A DNA stretch of 64,000 nt from Homalodisca vitripennis (taxonomy: Eukaryota; Arthropoda; Insecta; Hemiptera; Cicadellidae): the NCBI RefSeq assembly GCF_021130785.1, contig NC_060215.1, positions 69,134,501 to 69,198,500 on the forward strand. Direction: 5' to 3'. This document shows, piece by piece, positions 54,600-64,000 of this stretch (position 1 is its first letter; the number at the start of each line of letters is the position of its first letter). The notes beneath the pieces are model-generated. The model made no database searches and had not been told where the DNA came from. It saw only the letters and a list, made by a program, of their open reading frames with translations. The position numbers and the translations under genes are program-made.

Positions 54600-56400
54600 C
54601 TTTTATGGGCTCTCGAAAAAGAAGGCTCCATAAAAGGATTCTTTTTCATTATCCGACTAAACCTATAATAAATATTACAGACATCGTTGCTAGACACACA
54701 CTTAATACGATTAGGAATGTTCGACATACCATTCTACTCGTTATAGAATTCTCGTCGAGGCAGCAGCTGAGGACTTGGCTGCGGTGGTATCTGTGACACA
54801 TGTCGCACACGAAGTGGCTGATCATATGTCCTCTCTTTCGTCGTCCTATTATAATAGAATTCCTCTCTGGGCACAACTTTCCATTAGTCATTCCGATCCA
54901 TATAGCATCCACCAATGTCAACTGATTGGAGTGCTATGTATAGAATCCTTGATGTACTATCTAGTTTTTCTTTCCATTAGTAGAAGCTATAAGTAGTTGG
55001 GACTTTTTCTTCTTGCGTCAACTACTCTGGAATATTCAGCATTTATACATTCGTTTGACGAAGAGAAGAGTGGAAGACTTCGTCCAGTGTGATTTCCTCT
55101 CGTTTACACTTGTGTCGGCCAGGGGGTGCGCTATTTTCGTAGCTAACCTCTCTAATAAGGTGCTAAGGATCTGTTTATAAGCCTTTTCCAAACTACAGAG
55201 GACAATGGACTGAGAAACTCCACTCTGACTTTAAGCATTCTTGGTTTGATGTGTTGCAGGTTGCAAAACTTGTAAAACTCATCTTTCCGTTATAGCAACT
55301 AATGATTGAGAAGTGAACGGTTTGAGCTTTGATTACATTTATTCCAGAGTGAGATTTGCCAGAAAGGTATCCGTCATTTATTACTATTTATTTAATTTTA
55401 AAATGTTTAAAATACAACCATGGTCATCTATAATAGTAGAACAAAACATGCAGTTTCCTGTTAGTTACTATTACTGAGCTATAATTTAAAGCGTAACTTT
55501 TCAATCTTTTAAACGGATTTATTTATATCCTTTGAAAGTTTTACTGTTTATAAGATATTTCTTTCTTCCTGATATCCCGTCCCTTGGCTACGTCACTGTC
55601 CATCGTCTTTGATAGTACATCACTTAAATCAGTCCTTTCCTCCCCCTCCCAAAGCAAGTTCGCCCGTCCCGCGGAGGCGTGGTTGTCCTTTCTGTGGAAT
55701 CCTATGAACTGTAAGAAGGATTTGGTTCCTAAGAGTCTTCCCCAGTCTGCACTTGCATTTTATGACGTTATCCCTAGGAATACTGTACTGTTCCACAATC
55801 TGTTGTAGGCCTTGATGTTACCTTATTTTTGGACTCCATGATCGTCAGGCATATCCAAGAAGATCCATCCATCCTATCCATAAGATCCAAGCTCAGCGCC
55901 TTTGAGAGACGAACGTTTGAATCGGCGCAGCGTTACTTTGACAGTGACTGTGCTGAGACCATCGCCGTCTTCCATGTCTCGTTGTAGAATTGTGCTTATG
56001 CTTTATACGCTGCCAAGACGTATGACAATTTAAATTACTTACAAACTTTTTGGTTGAACTATGAGTACTTAATTTGTTTGGAGTGTACGTGACAATACTC
56101 TTTGTAAGTGGATTTGACTATGCCTAATCCTATGTCTGGGGTACGTGACTAGTGAATAGAGTAAGGCAGGGAGATCCATTATTTTCGATTTCACTTGGTC
56201 TTTAGTATGTTTTTGAGTGACATGTCTTATAAGAGTTGAGTTATGATATAAAAAGCTAGCCAGTCAATTCTTTGGGATTGTCTAACGATCTCAACTTTCT
56301 GAGAAAATAACGAGTCTTCAGACAACTGTTGATCGGATAAACTGTTGATCGGATAGAACGGGCGATATCAATGCAAGGGCGTGGGCCTGCCACCGCGGCC
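54600..56400 (+). pseudogene. Heavily degraded non-LTR reverse transcriptase
   Basis: The only firm landmark is NRVRQGDPLFSISLG, encoded at 56152-56196 (GTAAGGCAGGGAGATCCATT at 56161). It matches the GVRQGDPLSP motif of RT domain 4 in R2-, L1- and RTE-type LINEs. Upstream pieces in shifting frames, such as SAFERRTFESAQRYFDSDC near 55900, have coding-like composition, and 55584-55808 is open for 74 codons. No full domain is readable, and the boundaries are estimates from composition. Confidence 0.45.
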
Positions 56401-57045
56401 GGACGTGCATCGTCGCTAAGTTGTCTCACTTTGTACAGTGACTTCTTTGTTTGATATGTATTGATTGATGTGTGTTTTGTTTCATGTTATACACACGTTT
56501 TCTGTTAGGACTTCTGGCACCGTTCAATATCATGCTTACTGGTTTTTTACCTTATTTAACCTTTGACTGTATTTATGCCACAATGATTCGCACGAAGAAC
56601 ACAGAAACAAATTCTCGAAGCGACGCATTCTGCTTTCTGTACATTGAAACAATGGCATTCGTTCACGAACCTGTTCAAATCATTCATTTTAACGGAGTAT
56701 GAATAACTATTTCAAACATGAAATAGGGTTTGAGGGTGAGATTGTGGTTTAGTAATAAGGCAGGAAAACCTTTTAATTCAAGTACCGATGCATAAAATAT
56801 TCTGCCAATAGATTGTTTAAATCACTTTTTTAATTTTTAAGTACGTATAATAACGAATTGTCAGTTATACTATTTACAACATAATTAATAACGCACGCCT
56901 ATATAGCATATCACTTTAAATGCAATAGGTTAGTTAAGTAGAACTCTATTTTACGTTTTACGTTTTAGTGCATGAAAATATGAGTAGCCTATTTAAAATG
57001 AGGGTATACTTCCTTCTCCTCTATTCTCTATTCCCACACTTATAA

Positions 57046-57049
<4 letters not shown>
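56401..57049. other. Intergenic DNA, no gene seen
   Basis: A 76-codon frame at 56472-56702 has no domain. The rest is AT-rich. Confidence 0.5.

Positions 57050-57091
<42 letters not shown>
57050..57091. repeat. (TA)n microsatellite
   Basis: About 21 uninterrupted TA units. Confidence 0.97.
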
Positions 57092-57093
<2 letters not shown>

Positions 57094-57220
57094 CCAATAA
57101 CGATTAGGCTATTTATTAATAGTTTTGTTATTTTGTATATTTAAAACTTTACATATTATTTGAATTAAAAGATGTATGTTTTTAATCACAAGTGTTTTCG
57201 ATGCACATTTTAAAAACTGT

Positions 57221-57965
57221 TAGTAAGAACTGTATAAACGAGTGCACTGTTAGCGCATTGCAATTCAACTGTCTAGCTAAGCGAAGTCCTCGATTAATTC
57301 TTAGAATTGTGGAAAACCGTTTATAAGAAATGTGTAAGTGGGTGTACTGACACCTGCCTTAGGGAAAGCATTCAAACACAGCTGTCTAGCTTGGCGGAGT
57401 CCTCGATGTAATTCTTAGAATTGTGGAAACCGTTTCTATGAAATGTGTAAGTGGGTGTACTGACACCTGCCTTAGGAAAAGCATTCAAACACAGCTGTCT
57501 AGCTAAGCGAAGTCCTCGATTAATTCTTAGAATTGTGGAAACCGTTTATAAGAAATGTGTAAGTGGGTGTACTGACACCTGCCTTAGGAAAAGCATTCAA
57601 ACACAGCTGTCTAGCTAAGCGAAGTCCTCGATTAATTCTTAGAATTGTGGAAACCGTTTCTAAGAAAAGTGTAAGTGGGTGTACTGATACCAGAATTAGG
57701 GTAAGCATTCAAACACAGCTGTCTAGCTGGGCGGAGTCCTCGATGTAATTCTTAGAATCGTGGAAACCGTTTATAAGAAATGTGTAAGTGTGTGTACTGA
57801 TACCTGCGTTAGGGGGAGCATTTAAATACAGCTGTCTAGCTAGGCGGATTTCTCGATGAGATTCTTAGAATTGTGGAAACTGCAAGAACTGTATAAGCGA
57901 GTGCACTGATAGCTGGGTGCAATATGCGCATTGAAACAGCTTTGTAATTAAGAGTCCTCGATGAG
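57221..57965 (+). repeat. Satellite of 112-113 bp unit, about 6.6 copies
   Basis: The block GTCTAGCT followed by GGCGGA or AGCGAA then GTCCTCGAT starts at 57271, 57384, 57497, 57609, 57721 and 57833, giving periods of 113, 113, 112, 112 and 112. Central units are over 90% identical. The two edge units (57221 and about 57880) share AAGAACTGTATAARCGAGTG, a variant absent from the centre. Most central units contain GTGTAAGTG, a near-perfect 5' splice-site string. No ORF is conserved across units. Confidence 0.95.
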
Positions 57966-58349
57966 GAGCTGTGTAATAATGAGGGACTCGTAGGAAGTAC
58001 GCATTGATGACCGAGTCTAGTGAAGCAACTGAGAGTGGTTCGTTGTGTATAGTCTGAGCGTGTTCGCGTTTGCATCGTCACTTTCTCGGAGGCCTCGGTG
58101 ACTCATAGTGGCCTTGTGACTACTTTCAAAACCTGCCCAATGTCCGTAGCTCCTATGCCAGCCGTCACTAATTTACACCTTGGACTCACTCCGTAGTTAA
58201 CAGCAGTGAACAAAGAGTCACAGTGAACCGTTCTGCATTACCCGTTAATTACTTAAGGTTTTCCAGGACTTACGGGTTTTCCATTAGTCACTGATTTAGG
58301 ACGGCCAGGATTGCATCCAGACGGGAAAACCGAAGGGGTGCTACAATCA
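57966..58349. other. Short GC-richer spacer between satellite and LINE
   Basis: No gene. Composition is more balanced than the flanks and ends abruptly at the 5'-truncated LINE start near 58350. Confidence 0.45.
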
Positions 58350-59590
58350 GTGAGGGTAGACCACTCAATTTTTATTAAGAAATTAAATTGTTTAGTAATA
58401 AATTCTACAAATTTAAAATGGTTTCAATCTTACCTTACTAACAGATTTCAATATAGAAATTCCTACGATATCCTTAAAAAATAAAATCTCGAGAGTATCC
58501 TCCAAACTTAAAAAAATAGTTTTTGAAGTTCCGCAACGATCAATTTTAGGACCATTGCTATTCTTGTGTTACTTGAAAGATATGCACCTTAGTTTAAAAC
58601 ACATTCCCCAGGAAAACCTTTGTTTATATGCAGATGATGCAAACCTCAAACTATCATCTAATTCAGTAGATTAGATAGAGAGGCTTTCATATTTGGAATT
58701 GAATGACATTAATTCTTTTTCAAATGAGAACAATTTAAAATTAAATATAAATAAAACAAATTATATACCTTTTAAAACACAACAAAAAAGAAAATAATTG
58801 AGCCAATGATCATAGTTAATAACCAACGAGTAAGAAAAAATCAGAGTATTAAATTCTTAGGTCTAACTATTGATGAAAATCTCAATTAGTATCAACACGT
58901 ACAATTGTTGATTACAAAATTAAACTCGGGAATTTATGCTTTGACGAAGATGTCTTTTATCTGTAGCACTGATACATTGAGGACAATCTATTTCTCTTAT
59001 ATACACTCTTATATTGCATATGGCCTCTGTTTGTATGGTGCTACTAAAAAGTCAAATCTTGATGAAATTCTCCGGATACAGAAAAAATCTCTGAGAATTA
59101 TGTTAGGACTCAAAATAAATGATTCTGTGAAAGAATATTTTAAGGAATTGAAAATTTTAACTGTCTACGGGCAATATATAATGGATACAAAATTATGTGT
59201 TCTAAAATTAAAAACTTAAATACTGGTAAATACTGAACGTAATTCATTTGTATAATACACGTAATAAAAATGATATTTTAATACCTCACCATAGGCTAAA
59301 TTTGTTCTCAAAAAACCAACATACATTGGATGCAAATTTCTTAAATCCATTCCACTTGCTATCAAACAAGAAACAGAACATAAAATATTTAAAAGAAAAC
59401 TTAAAGCATACTTGATGGACAAGGCTTTATATTCATTAGATGAATATTTTGATTTGCAAATCAGGTAGTTTTACTTTAGTTTTTATTATAGGCTTATTTT
59501 ATATTAGTTTTTTAACTAGTTTAAACTGACTCTATTCAAATGTTACGTCATTGTAACTAAAATGAATAAAGATTTTTTTGACTTTAATCA
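58350..59590 (+). pseudogene. 5'-truncated non-LTR retrotransposon, RT C-terminal half
   Basis: Reading on the plus strand with several frameshifts and stops: VDHSIFIKKLNC (58356, the region after the first RT catalytic Asp), then FEVPQRSILGPLLFLCYLKD (about 58525, normally GVPQGSILGPLLF), then LYADDANLKLSS with the YADD catalytic box at 58627-58638. KFLGLTIDENLN follows, then an open stretch of 104 codons (58905-59219) and an end piece to about 59465 (HKIFKRKLKAYLMD). AATAAA at 59565-59570 marks the 3' end. This is the jockey/CR1-like RT order. The catalytic box is intact but the frame is not. Confidence 0.88.
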
Positions 59591-60989
59591 ACCACTCCTC
59601 CTAGTTTATTGTAACAAGGGCTTCTTATCCAACTGGGGATTAAAAGGAGTTGTTAATGATTTTTTAATTATAAAACCATTTTTACATAGAAAACCCAAAA
59701 TACTTTAGTAGTTACAAATTTTTGTAAGTACTAATTTGTCTATATTATTACCTATAACCACTTTAAATTCAGTTATGTAAGGCTAATGATGTTTCCCTTT
59801 ATCACAAAATACCTCATGAATATAAAATCTAATCACTGGATGGTTTTTATTTTTAAATTAATGTAGAATGGTATTTGTCTCTACAATCTATTTTCATTTA
59901 CTATAATTGGATTTATTTATAAACCAACCAAAGTGATTGGAAGATTAGGCTCAGAAACTGTGTACTATTAGACTTCTTATTTGTATAAAAAACTATTGTG
60001 TTGAATACGAGTATAACATTAACTTTGCAAAAGAAAGTTCTTTTATGTTTACTTACATTTTAAATTGAAATATAATTTACTGTAAATATTGATTAGAAAG
60101 TTAACAATTAAAACTATTGTTCTTTATTCATTGAATTGGATCACAAATATATTGGAATCAGAGTTGGGAAAAGCTTTGCTTCATATGTTAATAACAAAAC
60201 CCAGCATTCCATTTGTGTTTTGGGTTTTATTTTGTATTGTGCAAAATATTTAAGTGTGGAGAAAAGTTGTTTATCGCTGTTCCTGATTACCTTAGACTTT
60301 GTGTCCGTAATCTTTTAAACACATTCAGGATCATTCTACTTTGATTTAAAAGGTTACTTTGATGTAGAAACTATAAAGTGTTTTTATTACTGCCATGTTT
60401 GACAATTTGCAATATTCACTTTTTCAGACCTTTAAAGTTAAAGTATTACCGATTATTGGTTTTTACAGATTTATTAGGAGTATACAAGTAGGTACTGAAA
60501 CTTACATGTATACAGAGTCACATTTAAATATTACATTCTTCCTAAAGTTTATGCATCTCTTCCAATATTTATAGACACCAACCCACTGCCAATCACTCAT
60601 TATTGGAAAGTAAATATTTTAACATACAGCAGTTGACACTTCTGGCTGACATCTTAGAACTATTTTTGTTACACAGACAAAGTTGTCATCGTTACTTTTA
60701 TTTATGTTTTTTCTCAAAGTGTTAAAAAATGACACCATGAAAACCTATTTCAAATTACTCTGTCTAAAATGGATATCAATTGGATAGAGATAAAATTATA
60801 ATTTCCTCCACAATGCTATGTTTAGACTTAGAGTCTTATAGTTTACACCAATCTTCTTCTTTTGCCAAAACCTTTCAAATAAGGTGTGACACAATTGGAT
60901 TACTATTAAAAAGCTTTATTGGGCATACAATATAGGGGATTGCTGGTGTAATTAAAAGATATTTAACAGAAACTCCATTGTGTGACTTC
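59591..60989. other. AT-rich intergenic DNA, no gene seen
   Basis: Only a few 60-codon frames of low complexity. No repeats of note. Confidence 0.55.
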
Positions 60990-61331
60990 TTATTATAAAG
61001 TTGGTATAACAACTCCATGTGAATATTGAGTTTAGCTCCATTTCACCTTCCGCTTATTGAAGTGTGCGGCACTGGTCCTTGAATGTGGATTCCACGTCTT
61101 TCTGACCAATGAGACAATGAGATTACATCTTCACCTAGATTACATTGCATAGCTGCTGGGTAACCAGATAGCTCATTAATCGCCTGGGTGTCTCTGATGT
61201 TGAAGTCAGACGTGGACTCCAGGAGTCAATCTGTACCAATGTCAGATTTCGGATGCTGCACTAAGTGGAAGATGAAATGGAGCTAAGTTCAATATTCGCA
61301 TTGAGTTGATCCTTCCCACTTTATTATGTGT
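60990..61331. mobile_element. Foldback (MITE-like) element, about 340 bp
   Basis: An almost full-length imperfect palindrome. The left outer block GAATATTGAGTTTAGCTCC then ATTTCACCTTCC (61021-61052) pairs with the right block ending GGAGCTAAGTTCAATATTCG (61283-61302). The inner blocks GATTCCACGTCTTTCTGACC and GTCAGACGTGGACTCC pair as well. Flanking TTATTATAAAG and CTTTATTATG extend the symmetry. It is GC-richer than its surroundings and non-coding. The transcript would form a long hairpin. Confidence 0.8.
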
Positions 61332-61579
61332 AGAAATTATTAGCTAATATTGGTGAAAATTAGAAGTCTCTAAGTTGACTCGAGCTCACACAGTGTCCTG
61401 TTGAAACATTTTATCTTTTTCAAATGATTCCTATTTTTGACAGAGTGGACACACATAGTTGATCTCAGTAAGATTGTAAACTGCCAGAAAATGTAAACTG
61501 AAATTAGAGGAACACATGTACATTAAATTAACAGGTCAAAAACAAAGGAAAAAATTGTGACTGCCAGTTAAGACATGGT

Positions 61580-62380
61580 TAATCGTAAGTGAGTTTAAGT
61601 GTTTTGGAAAAATCCACAAATATCTCAGTAAGATTTTCTTCCATGTCAATTAAATCAATTATAAATTTAGGGGATTCTATCAATGCTGTTATTGTAGATT
61701 CATTTTTCTAAAACCCATTTTGCTGCTCATAAGAGAAATTTATTGTTTCTAGATAGTTGATTAGCCTATTATGTACTGCTTTTTCAAAGATCTTTAATTA
61801 TTGATGGCAAGATTTATATTGGATGATAGTTTTTTCTGTTACATTATCTTTTTCTGTAAATTGGAATAATTTTTCTGATTTTTAGTTTTTAAGGAAACAT
61901 TCCTGTGATGAAGAATTGATTAAATAAAGAAGTGGTTTGAACAGAAAGATTGTTTTTTATTGAATCAATAACTTTAATAATTCATCTTTACTCAAAACTT
62001 GGCACTGGAATTTTAACACAGTTTCTGGCTACTGTCAGTGTGTTCTAATTGTGTTGGGGAGAGTTCATTTACTACATTTACAAAATAACTATTATAGTGT
62101 AGTGTAGATATCACTAATACAGAATGGATCCTTAAATACTAAGCCCTCCATTTCTAAAAGATTGTCTACTTTTATATTTCAGCTTTTTTATTTCATTATT
62201 TGTAATTCGTCACATATTCTTACAGATTTTCACTGTATTTTAAATTTTATTATTGACCTTGTTTTTATATATTTGTGATCTTTTGTCTCTTGCTAATTTG
62301 CTACGCTAAATAATTTCACATTCTTCATCTTTTAACTCTTGAGTATTCCAATTACATCTCTTGTTATTGCGACTTATTAA
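61580..62380 (-). pseudogene. Non-LTR retrotransposon fragment, RT N-terminal half
   Basis: On the minus strand, reading from right to left with frameshifts: a Lys-rich linker (near 62340-62180, ETKDHKYI), then SVQTTSLFNQ-like and FITGMFP near 61900, then KIIPIYRK, then YHPI near 61850. KAVHNRLINYLETINFSYEQQ (61790-61730) follows, then STITALIE and finally IFVDFSKTLK at about 61610. The order matches RT domains 0 to 3 of jockey/CR1-like LINEs (YRPISLL, then EQxGF, then FLDLSKAFD). It stops just where the plus-strand fragment at 58356 begins in the protein. Confidence 0.75.
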
Positions 62381-63491
62381 TACAAGAGGAAAACATAGAT
62401 TGAAATAATAATAAAATATATTGCTAATGTAATTCAAAATTTATCGGTGAGCAAAAGACTAAGAACAAGTCCTCCTTTTCTAGTAACAATTTAAATAATA
62501 TCATATTATCTGGTGAAAAGTTTCTAACAACAACAGTCAGTTTCTTTTACATTAAAATTGTATTTCATAAGATCCGGCATCTGCCCATCATGATCTATCT
62601 AGAAATTCTTATGTATAAAACTGTGGTGTCCAATATAGTGTTCCAAATTTTCTGCACACTGAAGGGATCTTGGAGACTACAAGAGATACAGCAAAGATTA
62701 AATGAACAAAGTTGTGTAATAACAAGACCAACAAATTAATGTGGTCGAATTAATTATTTTTTTATGTTGTTCACTCGGTGAGCTAAAAAAAACTGTCTTT
62801 TATCAACAATTTTCAACTGTCATAGCTTTTTTATTACTATTTATATTGAAACTTTTTTATATAAACTCTGCTTTAAATTTCTTCAAGTTTTTAAACATTA
62901 TAATAAAAAATTTTTCAAGACCTTAAGCAGGAGGGGTTTGAGTATATTATTTTAAATGTAACGACCCATTTTTGCAAAAGAAAGTAAATGTTTTACAGAT
63001 TTCAAAAAGACCATATATGTTATATTTTCCATGTGGTTTTCATCAAATAATTCATAAACACCCCTTTTTAATGGATGAGTATTCTAACTAAAACACCATA
63101 ATATTTCGATGAAAGTTTTGGTACTTTTAAATGTTTTATTTAATTGGGACTATGGGACAGATTGGATACCCAAATTCAGATTTTTATTGCCATTAAGCAA
63201 CAATGGTGCAATAGACATGGTAAAATTTTTACAATCAGGTTAATTATTACAAAATTATTACTAATACTCATACATCTAACAACATGGATTCAACAAAAAC
63301 CGTCAACAAGCAGGTATAGTACAACATCATAACAAGATTAAAAGAAAAGATCAACAAATACACAGAAGTAAAATAAGGAATACTTAATACTAATTAAAAT
63401 CTTAATTCACTAATATTACAGACAACGTACTCATCAATGCTGTAAAAAACACTTTTCTCTTAGCCATTTGCTTAGAATAATTTTAAACCTA
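62381..63491. other. AT-rich DNA, no gene seen
   Basis: Low-complexity frames only. Near 63270-63300 CAACATGGATTCAACAAAAA could be a QHGF-type RT remnant, but nothing around it supports that. Confidence 0.45.
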
Positions 63492-63511
63492 TTAACCCTT
63501 TGACTGATACG

Positions 63512-63570
63512 CAACGATATATCGTTGTGAGTGAATTTACCGAAAAGTGATACACAACGATATATCGTTG
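63512..63570. promoter_or_regulatory. Paired palindromes, probable transposase-binding subterminal repeats
   Basis: CAACGATATATCGTTG occurs twice, 43 bases apart, each preceded by TGATAC and two bases (GC or AC…). Perfect dyads repeated next to a TTAA-CCCTTTG end suggest binding sites for the mobilising protein. A transcription-factor site is the alternative. Confidence 0.5.
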
Positions 63571-63665
63571 TTGCATCATAAATTTATTATAGTAAGTTTA
63601 TAACTTATTATTAATAACTATACTATACTATAACTAACTTAATAACTTATTATTATAATATTTAT

Positions 63666-63968
63666 AATAATAAGTTAAATACAACACAAGGCCAACTGAA
63701 GAGGGCTGAGTTCATGAAAGAAGTGATAGGAGATCTTTCTTCGGAATGGCTTGCAAGTAAGCAAATTCCGCAAAATCTCCGGGCTGGTGGTGATGGTCCA
63801 TCAGTTGGTTTCGGACTCAGGAAATTACCTGAGAAGAAGGAAAAACTGTGCCGAACCTGTTCAGGTGACAATCATCCTGAAGGAAAGAAGCGGAGGTCTC
63901 GGACAGCGTGTGTAAGGTGTGGTCTTGGTGTACATGCTGAATGCTTCGGCAAGCATGTTTGCCACTAA
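63666..63968 (+). pseudogene. piggyBac-type transposase C-terminal domain (truncated)
   Basis: The frame is open from about 63666, with the first ATG at 63714, to TAA at 63966. It reads GQLKRAEFMKEVIGDLSSEW, then a loop, then KLCRTCSGDNHPEGKKRRSR, then TACVRCGLGVHAECFGKHVC. The spacing CxxC … CxxC … HxxC … C/H is the cysteine-rich, cross-brace-like domain at the end of piggyBac and PGBD proteins, which binds the terminal repeats. All metal ligands look intact. The catalytic DDD core is absent. It is placed just inside a matching left terminus, so the copy is internally deleted. A short domesticated DNA-binding protein is possible but unproven. Confidence 0.75.
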
Positions 63969-64000
63969 AATTATAAAAACCAAAAAACTGTAAATATTGT

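Larger units (their letters stand above)
63492..64000 (+). mobile_element. piggyBac-like element, left end plus transposase tail (right end outside the window)
   Basis: TTAA (63492-63495) is followed by CCCTTTGACTGATACGC, the form of a piggyBac-type left terminus. Two perfect 16-base palindromes, CAACGATATATCGTTG, lie at 63512-63527 and 63555-63570. Only the C-terminal transposase coding remains (about 63666-63968), so most of the gene has been deleted. The right terminus should lie beyond 64000. Confidence 0.7.

Noticed and set aside
57520..58081. Frames of 61-81 codons across the 112 bp satellite
   Set aside because: The period of 112-113 is not a multiple of three throughout, so no frame is kept between units.
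58350..62380. Simple twin-priming inversion of one LINE
   Set aside because: In twin priming the inverted 5' part lies upstream of the 3' part; here it lies about 2 kb downstream. Kept only as a possible later rearrangement.

Overview
This window looks like non-coding, transposon-rich DNA from an arthropod nuclear genome, most likely an insect. The base composition is strongly AT-rich. Microsatellites are abundant: (TA)n, (GT)n, and a 2.4 kb GT/GCGT array. The mobile elements (Tc1/mariner DD41D-type, piggyBac-like, LINEs, MITEs) and the TATA/TCAGT promoter architecture also fit an insect. There are no bacterial-style operons. Almost all open frames in the window are chance frames or repeat artefacts. 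No tRNA or rRNA gene was recognised. No order or species can be assigned from sequence reading alone.

Host gene content is sparse. The best coding feature is a single minus-strand exon (15344-15485) encoding a signal peptide plus a charged segment ending KVFKRLIPADVLR, with a consensus splice donor. It resembles the start of insect secreted single-VWC-type proteins. About 10.9 kb upstream on the same strand, at 26.36-26.44 kb, is a textbook core promoter (TATATAA, then TCAGTT 29 bases later) followed by a short untranslated exon and a splice donor. It could be the promoter and exon 1 of that gene. A weak candidate terminal exon lies at 41969-42097 (minus).

Mobile elements fill much of the rest. 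Two long-TIR Tc1/mariner-superfamily elements (8937-11202 and 36442-38890) share CAGGGTG termini and a DD41D catalytic spacing. Both are dead, and each has lost a different catalytic aspartate. A third related TIR-like fragment (about 50170-50615) abuts the GT/GCGT array. A TTAA-flanked MITE family is present three times (1-252, 1890-2198, 13466-13828). An inverted-repeat element at 4636-6237 carries a hammerhead-like core in each arm. A 340 bp foldback element sits at 60990-61331. LINE remnants occur at 36147-36323, about 54600-56400, 58350-59590 and 61580-62380 (the last on the minus strand). The window ends in a piggyBac-like remnant with its left terminus, TTAA site, paired palindromes and C-terminal cysteine-rich domain.

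Tandem repeats include a 112-113 bp satellite (57221-57965), a 106-115 bp minisatellite directly against the right end of the second DD41D element (38891-39297), and a 102 bp recent direct duplication (35909-36136). The stretches between these features are AT-rich with no supportable gene, and are noted one by one.
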